64,000 bases of DNA, taken from contig NC_065574.1 of NCBI RefSeq assembly GCF_937616625.2, positions 186,001 to 250,000 of the forward strand, in the 5' to 3' direction. Of the stretch, positions 36,660 to 48,930 are shown in pieces. The notes beneath the pieces are model-generated. The model worked only from the letters and a program-made list of their open reading frames with translations, searched no databases and was not told where the DNA came from. The position numbers and the translations under genes were made by a program. Every line of letters starts with the position of its first letter. The first letter of the stretch is position 1. Origin of the DNA: Mercurialis annua. Lineage: Eukaryota > Streptophyta > Magnoliopsida > Malpighiales > Euphorbiaceae.

Positions 36660-37860
36660 TGTCATGCCAATTTATGTTAACACTTAACAGTAGCAAGTAG
36701 AAAGATGCAAATCCAAAGATTTCATCAAAAAGAAACAAATGAATTCAAGGAAGAATCAATTTTAAGGAAATATTTATTTGTTAGACAACAATGAGATCAA
36801 TGCAAGGTATTTAGTCAATGGAAAGCAGTGAATTTCTTCTTTATAAATCTAAGAAAGCATTCAGTTACAAAAAGCTATATAAATAAATAAATTCACAAGA
36901 GGCATAAGACATAGAATCAAAGGCGCCTCGTGAAAGCATCATCCAAATGACTGAAAAGTAAAAGAAATTATATAATTAAGACCTATTAATCATGCCCATG
37001 AGCAACTTAACTTCATACTCTACTTGGGACAAGATGATTGTCCTCGACGTGCTAACGAGCGATCAAACATATGGAATGCCAGCAATGGTACAGGATGGAA
37101 GATAACACATATTCACTCAGAGAATAAGTTTGGCCTCAAAGACAAAAGAAAGTCCGCATACTAAAACAATTAGCTCTCATGAATGTGAGTTCCACAAGGG
37201 TAGCTATGCTGAATCGGGCCGGGGAAATAGCATTTAGAGCAAAGGCTAGATGACACATCCCGTGGGACATCAAAAGAATCACCGTAATGGTGAATCAGCC
37301 ACAAATGAATTCCATAAAATTTGGTGGAATTCATTTCTAAATGAATATGATGGTACATTGATGTAGAATTAGTCCGGCTTATGGGCATAAAATGAATTAA
37401 TTAGTAAATGAGATGAATTATAGATAGAATTAAAGTAAAGAAGGTAAAACCAACAATAGGACAATGATATGAGACAAGTTATATGAAATTGAACCAATCC
37501 AACACAAGTAATATAAAAAAAAGCTAGGCACCCAGTCAACTTTTCTGATTACTTGAATGTTTCAGCTACAATTTGCCCATTTCTTAATCAATTAGATCCC
37601 ATTCGAATCTGGATTCATTTCCACATTGCAAGAATCAAGTTTGAATTGAAGACAGCCATAAATCAGATTTAAAGACGAGTAATTGGAAGGGGGGGGGGGA
37701 GCTTTTGTGAGATCTAAAAGATAGAGAGAAACTTACAGGTTAGAGGAAGGATCAAGAAAGCAGTAAGACCCTTTTTGTTGTGGAAGTAAAATGTATAATG
37801 AATTGGGTTCTGTTCTGTTCTGTTCTCCGCGTGTGTCGGATTTTGGCGTGAAACTTCACA
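36660..37860 (-). other. 5'-UTR intron and leader of the small membrane protein gene
   Basis: The leader exon is approximately 37740-37860 and contains a GTTCT-repeat (37807-37825). The intron between it and the coding exon holds palindromic AT-rich DNA around 37300-37400 but no further coding exon that I can recognise. Confidence 0.4.
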
Positions 37861-38134
37861 CGCACCACCAGTATTTGTTTGTGTAGATAAGAGAGATTTA
37901 GAAGAGAATGGTAATATTTTAATACGCCATTATTTTGGACTCCTTCTCAAAACTTGCACTACTATAATTGACCCTTCCAACACTTGAAGGCCGTTTTATT
38001 TTTTAGATGACCATCTCACGCTGCTCTTTATTGGGCCGGATTTCAGAGGTTGAACTAGATTTTATAAAATGGAAGAATGTAATTATATAATAATTTTTTT
38101 GAAAAGTTTTTACCTAGACCCGGTCTATAAAAAA

Positions 38135-39696
38135 TCTATATATTATATAATTGAGAGGACCAACGGAGCCCTCTCATTGATTCTCACCAAATAGAGCATT
38201 GTGGTAGTCTCCAATTTATTTAAACTACTTATTTTACTTTAATTGATTTAATTAGTTTTTAATCTAAACAAACTTCTTAATCAATACAAATTGTCTATTT
38301 ATTAGTATCAACATGAATTTTACTCGCCTCCAGTTATTTACAATTCTATCAAACACTCTTCTAACCTCACATTATTCTGTTGTATAATAATTGAATTTTA
38401 AAATAAAGAGAATAATTAAACATGAAACCATTCATATAGAAGTAGAACCCTGAGATTAAAAATATGAAATTATTGTTACAAATTAAGATATAAGTTATAT
38501 TTTTGTTTTAATTTTAGTTCAAATGTTAATTTTCATATCAATAATATAAATACACGACCTTAACTAAATTTGGTATATTAAATACTGGAATTAAATTATA
38601 ATGATATATATAACGGTTAATTGCAAATTAAATCATAAATTTTATCATGATTTATTATTATAACACGAATTTTGAAACTTGGCAACATCAATTACCAACT
38701 TCACTTTTTGGAAAATTAAAATACCGACCAATCATGCAATAACAAAAATATTGATGTGACTGTATATTTTAATGTCTACGTCAGTTTTTATTTTGCTCGG
38801 TGTTCTGATTTACCAAAAAATAAAAACTGATAAGTAATGTTGCCATGTTTACAGTTCGTGATGCAATTGCAAATCACACTAAATTTTATGATTTAATTTG
38901 CAATTAACACTCTATATTAATTGTCTTTTAGTCCAATTATTTTCAATATTTTAGACATATAAAATTAATTTTCTTTAAATACACTGATTCAATATTAATT
39001 TTAAATAATTGTTCTTCTTACTAATATTAATCAGAATGAGTTAATGACTAGAAAATCTATCATTACATTTGAAAGTCCTATGAAAAATATGGAAGTGGTA
39101 AAATAAAACATGATTGATTAATATGATTTTCAAGTAACATAAATATAAAATTAATAAATTATTTTGTAACTGCAATAAAATATAATTTGATAAATTATAT
39201 ACTTTTATATGTAATTCAAATTTTATGTTGCTACAAAAAATTCACATTATTTGAAAAATTTAAACTTTGAACTTCTTTATAATTCACATGTAAAATTTAA
39301 AAAAATTATAATGATATGCAACTAAAATATAAAAGAGCCAAAAAAAAATTGTTCTATTTATTATTGAAATTTATATTTTTAAAAATTCGTACAAGGACTT
39401 CAGTTATAAAGGATAAATAGGTATGCAGTCTTTTCCTATGCGATTATCGAAGATAAAAATGAACATTTATTTTGTGAAAAATTGCAAAAGATCAAATCAT
39501 GCAAGCAACTTTGACGAATATCATTAAATAGTTGAAATCATGGTACCCGATTAACAATTTACTATAAAAATCAATAATATTATCAGATTTTGACAAAAAA
39601 AATACATTGTTTTTGTTAACATTGTTTTATTAATAAAATTATTATTAAAATTAAATATTAATTTAATTCCGCGCTAATGCGCGGGTTTCCGACTAG
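38135..39696 (+). mobile_element. Non-autonomous Helitron, 1.56 kb
   Basis: The 5' end is A|TCTATATATTATATAATTG. The 3' end has the hairpin CCGCGCTAATGCGCGG, ten bases, then CTAG|T. Insertion is between A and T with no target duplication, as Helitrons do. No Rep/helicase sequence was seen, so it would depend on another copy. Confidence 0.7.
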
Positions 39697-40002
39697 TTTA
39701 TGAATCATCCAAAGAGATGTTAGAGAAATGAGAAGAAAGAAAAAATAATGAGAAGAGAGAGAAAACTGTTTTTAATTTTCTAACACTTCATTGGATGGAC
39801 CATGTTCAAGTAAGAATTTCCCTTCTTTTTAGAAAGAACAAAAGATATAAAAATAATTATATTAAAAAAAAAACCTTGAAGGGTGTTTTTATAAGGAAAA
39901 AAATTTGTTGAGGTGGATGCTCCTTTAGACTATATGTTTGTCTCAGCCCCTACCCGCTTCAGTTCTGTTGCCCCAAACATTAAGGTCTCTATTATAAAAT
40001 GA

Positions 40003-40328
40003 AAAAAGGTCAACTGCGGATTTCAGTCAATGGGCGGCGGCGGTGAAGGTTTCCGATGGGTTATGTTTAGGTTTAATTAGATTTAGTAAATGTTAAATAT
40101 AATTTTAATTGTGTTTAATCGGTATAAAATTAAGATTAATTAAGTTTAAAATTTACAATTAGTTAATCCTTCTCTCTTTTCATGTTAGAGGGGCCTTTTT
40201 TATACGAAAGCGCAAGTTGCGGGGTCTTTTATTATGAAAACGCAAGTTGTAGGTTAGTTTGACCCAAAAAATTTCAAAATGACTCATTTGATATTTCGTG
40301 CCAAGTTAAGGGGGTGAATTGATCTTTT
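40003..40328. mobile_element. Truncated copy of the GGATCAATTC long-TIR family
   Basis: Its right arm (AAAACGCAAGTTG, GACTCATTTGATATTTCGTG, GGGGGTGAATTGATC) matches the right arms of the copies at 46962-47693 and 47756-48521. The left arm is missing. Nothing else was recognised from 40330 to 41430. Confidence 0.55.
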
Positions 40329-41431
40329 GTTCATTAAGAAATACAAAAAAAAGTCTATAAACCACTTCGATGACCTATAGTGGAACGAACGTTTTGTGTT
40401 AGAACATGCACTAATTTTTTGCATATTGTTTTATAAAAACAAAAGATAAATTAAGAACTTCTTTTGCTAGTTCGACACATCTTCAACTAGAACATTAAAT
40501 TCAACCAAATTTAAATTATGAGTATCCAAAATAAAATTCAATGCATCTGACTTAATATCCATCTTATTCTGACCTCTGAAGTCTGAACCACTTAAGAGAG
40601 TCTATGATATCTATGATTGGAAGAAAACAAAACTCTCAATTTCCTGTTAAATGCCTCAATAATCGAACCATATCTACGGCAATGCAATCAAGGTTATGCT
40701 CACCGGAGAAAATAATTAATTTTTTAAATAAATAATTATTTATTTTGTCGTTTGTACACAGTTTAAATACATCTAATAATATTCTATGTTTTTTTTTATT
40801 ATTATACCCTTATGAAATACGATCACCAAATCACTTTTTTAGAATAGGCATAATAAATAATTAACTTTAACTAAAATTGATATAAAAATATTAATGTTAA
40901 AGATTGTGCTTTTATCGAAAATGGGCAAGTGTTTGAAAAAAAAAGAATAATTATTTTATGACTGAGAGATTAGATAATAATTATTTGGTGAGATTTTATT
41001 AGTTGTTGCTATTGATGTATAAAAGGATCTTATAAGATATAATTTTAATTTTAATAATTTTTTATATTATAAATATATTTAATAATAAAAATTATAAATA
41101 ATATTTATTTTAAATATTACTTTATATAAAAAAATTGATTAATTAATTAACTGATATATGTATTATAAATAATTGAAATATAAAATTTATGAATTATTAG
41201 ATTATTTGAAAAATAATTTATAAAAAATTACATATTATAAAAATTTAATATATTTTAGTTTAATGTATTTAGATAATTAATAAAATTAAAACAACTAATT
41301 AAAAAGTAGAATCTTTTTTATCTGATACTAACCTCAAATTATATGAACCTAAAGCGAGCATGAATCGCCCCAACCATTTATGGCTCGCGCCATTCTAATA
41401 TCTTCCTAGGATAAACTTTAGTCTCCCCTTA

Positions 41432-41651
41432 GGCCATGTTTGGTTCATGGAATGGAATAGTATGGAATAGAATAGCTATTCCATAAGGAATGGAATAGCC
41501 ATTCTTTAGTTTTTGAGAGGAGTCCTTATTCCACAAAATCATGGAATAGCAATTCTTTGGAATACCTATTCCATGAACCAAAGCAAAAAATTGTCATTCT
41601 ATACGGAATAGCTATTCCATTCCGCACCTATTCCATGAACCAAACATGGCC
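41432..41651. mobile_element. Tourist-like MITE (PIF/Harbinger type), 220 bp, TTA target duplication
   Basis: The termini GGCCATGTTTGGTTCATGGA and its exact inverse are flanked by TTA at 41429-41431 and 41652-41654. The interior is built of GGAATAG/CTATTCC words and can fold completely. Confidence 0.85.
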
Positions 41652-41654
41652 TTA

Positions 41655-42720
41655 GTTCTATAAGAGGCAACATACTTCCATTCTCACTACGCGTAAATAC
41701 CAATCATTAAGGTTCCTTACATACGCCTATGAAAGAACGTGGAATAAGCCACGTTCTCTGAAGTTGCATGCCTTGATCACAAAGTTTATTACCATTCCAA
41801 ATGTGCTAAAATGGGTAATGTTTTTTAGACCTAGATACTCTTTACATTTATTAACTTATTGAAGAATTCAACTGACTTAAACAATATAGTGGCTTGTAGG
41901 CAACACCAGCCTGAGACCATTTAATCTTATCTATTTTCTGTGCAAGAAGATTTTCAAGCGACCCTGCAATTTTCTACCGATCAGTATCAATAGTTGTTCG
42001 AGGCTAAAAAGAGCTAATAACAACTACTATTTTCTATGTGAACAACTATAATATCTAGATAAACTAAGGTTTATATATAATCTAGAAGATATAGAGAATC
42101 CATTTTTTATAGTTTTTTCTCTGTATTTAGAGTTCTCAATTGAAATTAGATGTAATTTCGAAGTTACTTTTTTGTAATCATGCACGTGATCGAAGTTAAG
42201 TGAGAGCAAACTTGATTTTTTTACTTTTTCCAGTGTGGCACAATGGCTCCTTATATCACACCTCAATTTTTAATGCGCAGCCACCAACTTTAAAATTTCA
42301 TAACTCGATGTAAACATGTCAGAAAGTTGGTTCTTGATTTCTTGAAAAGTTTATGATGTCTATTTTATTTTGTACAAAGAACATAAATTCATTAGAAGTC
42401 TCTAAAAGTGTCAAAATCTTCACTTTATGCAACAAGGTCAAGATTATAAATAACAAATTGTGTTATCAATGTCTATTTTCTTTGGGTTTTTTCACAACAT
42501 TCCACTTGACTTCAATTCCAATTTTGATGACTCTCAACCTTATCCGATTTACAATGATTTAGCCTGAAACTCTATGAAATACGTGAGATAGTACTTGAAA
42601 CGCTCAAACAATAGATAAGATTCAAAATGCTCAGATATTATAACTAAACGCACATAAATAACTTGAAAATCACATAGAATATATTAGTATTCCTACTTAT
42701 ATCAAAAGTCCAAAATTATA
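41655..42720. other. Intergenic, no gene seen
   Basis: Short open frames here have no recognisable similarity and are AT-rich noise. Confidence 0.4.
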
Positions 42721-44226
42721 AATACAAATTGATAGGAATAGAAATACTTCTATTTCTGAGGGCTTTTAGATTGATTTCTTTGTGTTTATTGCTATATTTT
42801 ATCTCTTTTTGGTTTTGATTTGTGTTGTCCAAGTGTTTCAAGCATTTGAGGGGAAATGAGCGTATTCTGAGCTAAATAGAATGTAAATGGACATAGGTGA
42901 AAAGTCGACAAGCTTAGGAGCTGCTTTGAGGAATTTCTGGGCAAGATTGATGAGTTTCACGACGTGAGACAAGTTTGGAATTAAAGCATTCAAAGTCGAA
43001 GTAACTCACGACCTCGTCACATGGCTCACGATGTGAGCCTGTAAATTTCATGTCTCACGACGCGAGACCCTCAGCCAAATTGAGACGAAGGTTTTCGCGA
43101 GCTTGTCACGTTGAAGCTCGCGTCGCTAGCCCTTACATATGTGTCTCATGACGTGAGACCCCAAATTCAACAAGGAACAATTTTTACCAGACTGCCATTA
43201 CGAGTTGTGTTTTCAAGAATGAAGTCCCGAGGCTTTTTAGACATATCAAAGAGCTGGAAATCATAATTAGACTCTAATTGTACTTGGGTATAAATAGTTT
43301 ATGATTACATCTTGTAAAGTGTTCGATTAATTACCGATTCTGAGACATAAACGCTACGTTTAGCTAGAAATTATTGGTCTTAGTTTTGATTACTCTTGAT
43401 TATTGAATTTTCATCTTCAATTGATTATTGGATTTTTATGCGTTTAATGTACGATTTTACTAGAGATTTCTATACTATCTTCTATTATTCAACTATGAAT
43501 TTCATTTATTATATTGTTGAATTCTCCTTAATCATGAGTAGCTAAACCTTTCGCTGGAAATTATTAATTGAAGTTATGTCTGTTTAAACGAAATGGGATT
43601 ATGAATTTTTGTTCTTGATACGTTTTAATTGTTATTCTTAAGGCTTAATCTAAATTGATCACTTAGGTTATGTCATGTGTTTTAGTTTTAGCTCGAGAGA
43701 GTAAAATTGAAATAGACCAATACAATTAAGAACGTAGGAGTTAATTGCGCGAGAGTGAATTAACGAGTGCGTGTCCATAGGATTCACTTCATAAGTATTT
43801 AATCAACTAGTAATTAGGTTAATCATTGTGCGAGAATGAATAATTAACCTTTTATCAGTCAGTTTCATGTTTTTGCCTGCAGTTGCTCTAGAGGGAATTT
43901 TAGGTGTTTTCGACTAGTCCGAACCTTATCAGAACAATCTAATCTATAACCTAAATCGAATAAATAGCATAATGAATATTAATAATCTCTATTTTTTTTT
44001 ATTATTGTTAAAATCTTAAATTAATTTCAGCTTTATTTTATTCGATTTGCTATAGTTTAATTTTGTTTTTTAATTTACACAAATTCAATCAAATTATCTT
44101 TTTAACTATCCAACTCGAGTCTCCTAAATGGTTGTATTCAGAAACTTTCTCGATGAGTACGATATCTGAACTTCGCAGTCTATATTATAAGTTAGCATAC
44201 GCGCGCTTGCGTATTTTTACCAACAC
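42720..44226 (+). mobile_element. Probable solo LTR or LTR fragment (Ty3-type)
   Basis: The segment has the layout I associate with long plant Ty3-type LTRs. It begins with a leader containing repeated TCACGACGTGAGAC-like motifs (42955-43160), followed by a possible promoter/start region (GGGTATAAATAG, about 43288). Next is a stretch with CTCGAGAGAGT and GCGCGAGAGTGAATTAACG phrases. The 3' part reads CCAACTCGAGTCTCC and GAGTACGATATCTGAACTT. I see no gag-pol, second LTR or clear target duplication. This is an inference from style, not from an alignment. Confidence 0.45.
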
Positions 44227-44229
44227 AAA

Positions 44230-45529
44230 CCTAATAATTTTGATGAGAAAGAAGAAAGATCAGAGATGATGTGTATAAATAAACTATGGTTTATAACACA
44301 CACACGCACACACATTTGTATGATGTGTAATTTTTTGAATTTAAAACTATTTTTTTTTAACTATATAGGCATATACGTCACTATATGAACTATCCAATTA
44401 GATATATCCGTAAAATTTAACAATGTTAGAAAAAACATAACATGAACAACTAGATCATTAAACATAAATTTAAAGACATTTTGGATATAATATTATAAAT
44501 TTCTATATTAAACCTTTTAAATTTAGATTTAAGAAAAAAAATTGTTCTATTTTTGACAATTAATATTATAAAGAGGGCATGTTTTTGAAATAATCTATAT
44601 TTAAGAAATTTAATGAAAAGCGAGTTAAAACAATGATGTTTTGTGTTTTATATCTCAAACCAATAAGAATATAATTTTTATAGTTTTGAATTTAAATAAT
44701 AAAAATATTAATTTAATCACATTTTATAAATAGACATAAGTGGCAAATTTGCCTTCTCAACTTGCAAGTCATGGTCAATTAGCATGTATTTTAACTATGT
44801 GGTCAATTTAGTATATAAAGTTGCTTTTTTATCAATTAGCCCCATTTCTACACAAGACTTCGCGCGTATTGTTCACTCTTATAATTAAAAGCCAATTTTC
44901 TCCTTTAACTTATAAACAATGGTCAATTAATACAAATTTTAATTTTATAGTTAATTAGCAAAAAAAATTAAGTTTAATAAATTAATAATTATTAAAATTA
45001 ATATAATATCTTTAAAATGGCTAAACTTAATCATTTATCAAATAATTCGGAATAATAATAAATAAATAATAATTAATGTATAAATAATATCTTAATTTTT
45101 TTAAATTTTATGTATAATTAATTCAACATTAAATAAAAAATCCATACTATCTTATCATATAACTTTTTAATAATTTACTAAATATAATTGTAATATTATT
45201 TTGCAGAGAATCTAAAATTAACGTATGGTGGTCTGACGATGTCGCTCTTGGCACGGATGATGAGACGCCATCATTAATCAAATAATTGATTTGTAAGATA
45301 TTAAGAATTTATAGTTATTAGTAAGTAATTTTTATATTATACAAAAATATTTTATAAATAAATAACAATTAAATATTTAATTTTATTAGATTCTAAAAAA
45401 TTATTATAACTAATTATTGTAGTTTTTTGTTTTTATTATTTTAAGACTAATTTATACTAAAGACATATGTATGGACTAAAATTGAACTTTTTTTTTGTTA
45501 ATGAGCCTTTACGTAATAATGTGATATAA
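44230..45529. other. Intergenic, AT-rich, no gene seen
   Basis: It contains a CA-rich microsatellite at about 44300-44315 and no recognised coding sequence. Confidence 0.4.
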
Positions 45530-46091
45530 TCTATTCTATATATAAAAGCACGGATGGGGGGGGGGGGGGGACATGCAAATTTACTGAATAATCCTTTCCA
45601 GTTTCCAACTAAATAAAGGTTTTATAGTCATTAACTAATTAGTTATTTAATTAATCATTGTTGTAATTAAAGTCCTAATTAGAATAGGTAGCTAAATTAT
45701 CTCCAATTTAGTTTTAAGTATGTAAAAATTAACTAAATTGTCTCCAAATTAGTAGGAATACCTATCTTTTAGTTTAATTGAACTATAAAATTAAAATATT
45801 GTATTTGGTCAATATAATATTATTTAAATTTCTATCTTATTATTTTCAAAGACATTATTAATAAATTTAAGTTAGTTATTTAATTATGTTTATTATAAAG
45901 TCAAAAGAAGAATAAATTCAGTATGGAAAAAATTTAATAACCGAATATATTATATTTATTTTTACAAAAATTATTAATTAATTTAATATTTATTATAAAT
46001 AAAAAATTAATATAATTATAATAAATTTACTAATATGTTCATTGACGAGTTACGTTACGAGCCACGTGCATAGCACGTAATGCGAAACTAG
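45530..46091 (+). mobile_element. Non-autonomous Helitron, 562 bp
   Basis: The 5' end is A|TCTATTCTATATATAAAAGC, followed by a G-run at about 45555-45570. The 3' end has the hairpin ACGTGCATAGCACGT, then AATGCGAAA and CTAG|T. It shares its 5' start and end design with the minus-strand copy at 26735-27217. Confidence 0.7.
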
Positions 46092-46265
46092 TTGATAAAA
46101 AAGGACTTACAGTAACAGGGGTGAATTAACAAAAAACTAAATTCTTGTGTTGATAGACCACAACGAACAAATTTCTTTAAAAAATTGGTACTTAACAAAA
46201 TCGAGGGTAAATATCACATGCTGAATCTGATAAAAAAAATGAGGCAAATTAATAACAAATACTTA

Positions 46266-46812
46266 GAGCATTCCCAATAGTATTCTTTAAAATAAAGAGC
46301 ATATTTTGTAAAATAAAGAGCATCTTAAAGATAAAGAGTGATGTTTAAAATTTTACTCCAATGGACTCTTTAATATCAGTTTTTTATTGTATATAATTTT
46401 CATAATTAATAATAAAATAAAAATATTAAATAATAATAATAATATTAAAATAATTGCCTCTCTAATATTAAATTTTATTTTATTTTATTTTAATAAAAAA
46501 TATTAATAAAATATTAAATATTAATAAAATAATTTTTTTATTTAATATTTTATTCATTTTTTTATTCAATTTTTTTATTAAAAGTAAAAATATAATATTT
46601 AAAAGTAAAAATAACCACCTTATTTTTTAAAATTTAAAATTTTACTATTTGAAAAATGAAGTAGAGAGTGAAAATGACTTTCTACATGTGGAGAGCCATT
46701 TTCACTCTTACTCTAAATATAAAGAATAGAGAGTCCATTGGACTCCTAATTTATTGTCAAACTCTTTAATTTAAAGAGTTTGACAATTTTAGAGACTCCA
46801 TTGGGGATGCTC
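46266..46812. mobile_element. MITE with GAGCATCCCCAATGG ends and TTA target duplication, 547 bp
   Basis: The left end GAGCATTCCCAATAG and the right end (inverse of GAGCATCCCCAATGG) are flanked by TTA at 46263-46265 and 46813-46815. There are internal repeats of AAAGAGTTTGACA and AGAGTCCATTGG. This fits the PIF/Harbinger-derived group. Confidence 0.75.
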
Positions 46813-46961
46813 TTACATACTAATTTAACTATACAATTAAAATATATGTTAATTAACTACGGCTTATAAGTTGAGCGAATATATTACCACTTAAATCTTT
46901 TATAAATATGACATCTTTTGTTATAAACGTAAATGGGTTTCTAATAATTTCATAATAAACG

Positions 46962-47693
46962 AAGGATCAATTCATTCCCTCAACTTGGCACAAAATATCA
47001 AAAAAGCCATTTTAGAATCTTTTAGGTCAAACAAACTTGTAACTATGTTAAAGTACATCAAATTAGCCCCTCTCCACTCCCATCTCTACAAGTGAATTAC
47101 ACTCTATACAAAAATATAAAAAAATTAAAAAAACTCTTAATATTTATTTATCTTTTAAATTGATCATTGATAATTTTTAAATTTCAATTATATTTTTATA
47201 ATTTTAGAAGTAATAATAATTTTAATTTTTAATAAAAATATAGGGACTTTTTTCTCCTTTTTCTTTTTCTTCCCTCCTTTTTTTATTTTTTTTATTTTTT
47301 TTTCTCCGGCTTCGACCTCCACCCACTGTCGTACGCCTCCACCCCTACCTCCACTCCCACCATCGACCTAAACAGAAGGAGAAGGAAAAGAAAAAAAAAA
47401 GAAAAAAATCTTTATTTTTTAATTAAAAAATGCAAATTTTTAAATTTTTAAAATTATAAAGATATTGAAATTGTAAAACTTTCAAGTTTAAGAGATAAAT
47501 GAAATATTAAGATTTTTTCAAAAAAAAAGTTTCCATTTTTTTTACGAAAAAGTATAACTCACTTGCGGAGGTAAAAGTGGAGATGGGCTGATTTGATACA
47601 CTTTGACATAGTTGCGGGTGTGTTTGACCTAAAAAGCTTTAAAATGACTCATTTGATATTTCATATCAAGTTGAGGGGGTGAATTGATCCTTT
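46962..47693. mobile_element. Long-TIR element, GGATCAATTC family, copy 1
   Basis: Inverted arms of about 120 bp start GGATCAATTCATTCCCTCAA and include CAAAATATCAAA and GGTCAAACA. The interior is poly-T and poly-A rich. There is no coding sequence. Confidence 0.75.
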
Positions 47694-47755
47694 ATTCATT
47701 TTTTTTTTTTGATTAGGAATGGCCAATGATATTAAGTTGATTAAAAAAAATGAAG

Positions 47756-48521
47756 AAAGGATCAATTCACTCCCTCAACTTGTCACAAAATATCAAATAA
47801 GTCAATTTCGCCGCTCTTGATACAAACTAACCCACAACTTGCGTTTTCGTATCAAAAAAAACCCGCAACTTGTGTTTTCGTATAAAAAATACCCCTTCGA
47901 CACAAAAAAAGTGAATGGATTAACTAATTATAATTTTTAAACCTAATTAATCTTAATTTAATACTAATTACACACAATTAATCCTAATTTAATCCTAATT
48001 AAACATAATTAAACCCTATTTAAATCTAATTAAAAATAATTAAATCTAATTCCAACCCAATAACCGCCGCCGCACTACCGACCGCCGCCTACCAAAATCC
48101 GCCGTCGCCGCTCGATCGTTCATCGGTGGTGGAGGTGGGAATGGAAGCGGCAATGGGCAGAGGACAGATACTGGTCGGAGAATGAAGAAGAAGAAGAAGA
48201 AAGAGGAGGAGAAGGAAGGGGAAGAAGAAGAAAGGAAAAAAGGAGAAAAGAGTCCTTTAGTTTTAATTAATAATTAAAATCTATAAAATTATAAAAATAT
48301 AATTGAAATTTTAAAAGGATTAAATATTAATTTAAGAGATAAATAAAATATTATGGGTCTTTTAATATCTTTTTTAGAGAGTGTGATTCACTTATTTGGA
48401 TGAGAGTGAGGGAAGGGTTTTTGGATACGAAAACGCAAGTTTTGGTTTGTTTGTACCAAAAGCAGCGAGAATGACTTATTTGATATTTTGTGCCTAAGTT
48501 GAAGGGGTGAATTGATCCTTT
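47756..48521. mobile_element. Long-TIR element, GGATCAATTC family, copy 2, next to the SERINC promoter
   Basis: The arms start AAAGGATCAATTCACTCCCT and the inverse of GGACAAAGGATCAATTCACC. Both include AACTTGCGTTTTCGTATC. The GC-rich centre (CCGCCGCCGC, about 48063-48120) is non-coding as far as I can see. Its right end is about 105 bp from the TATA box at 48627. Confidence 0.75.
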
Positions 48522-48626
48522 GTCCAAAAAAAAACCTACAGAACGAACGGCAGCGAGTGAGTCAATAAAAGAAAAGCTTGCTGCAGAGAACACAAATACA
48601 CAAAGTTGGATCATCATCCATCCTAT

Positions 48627-48633
48627 TATAAAA
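48627..48633 (+). promoter_or_regulatory. TATA box of the SERINC gene
   Basis: TATAAAA lies within CCTATTATAAAAGCG. It is upstream of an inferred 5'-UTR exon ending at 48710 (CCTGACCG|GTATTC) and an exon starting 48921 that holds the ATG. Confidence 0.5.
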
Positions 48634-48930
48634 GCGAATTCCTGTTTTAGAAATTTGTCTTGTTTCAGCGATCAAGCATTTTTGATTCTCCAATTTTAAA
48701 TTCCTGACCGGTATTCTTTTAATTAGTATGTCTTAATTTTTTTAAGTTTTTGTTTAGGTTTTCGTTTTGATTTGTCATCTAATCTAATTTAAGCCGGAAT
48801 TCAATTTTCTTTTCCCAATGATCATCGATTGTCTTCATGATTCCATTAATATGTTATCTTGAACTAGTTGAATCTGGAAATTGAGAATTAGGTTGATGAT
48901 GATTTATTTATTTATTTTAGGTTTTCTAAG

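Noticed and set aside
37170..37388. 72-codon minus-strand frame upstream of the small membrane protein
   Set aside because: Palindromic AT-rich sequence, no splice sites that would join it to the coding exon, no similarity.
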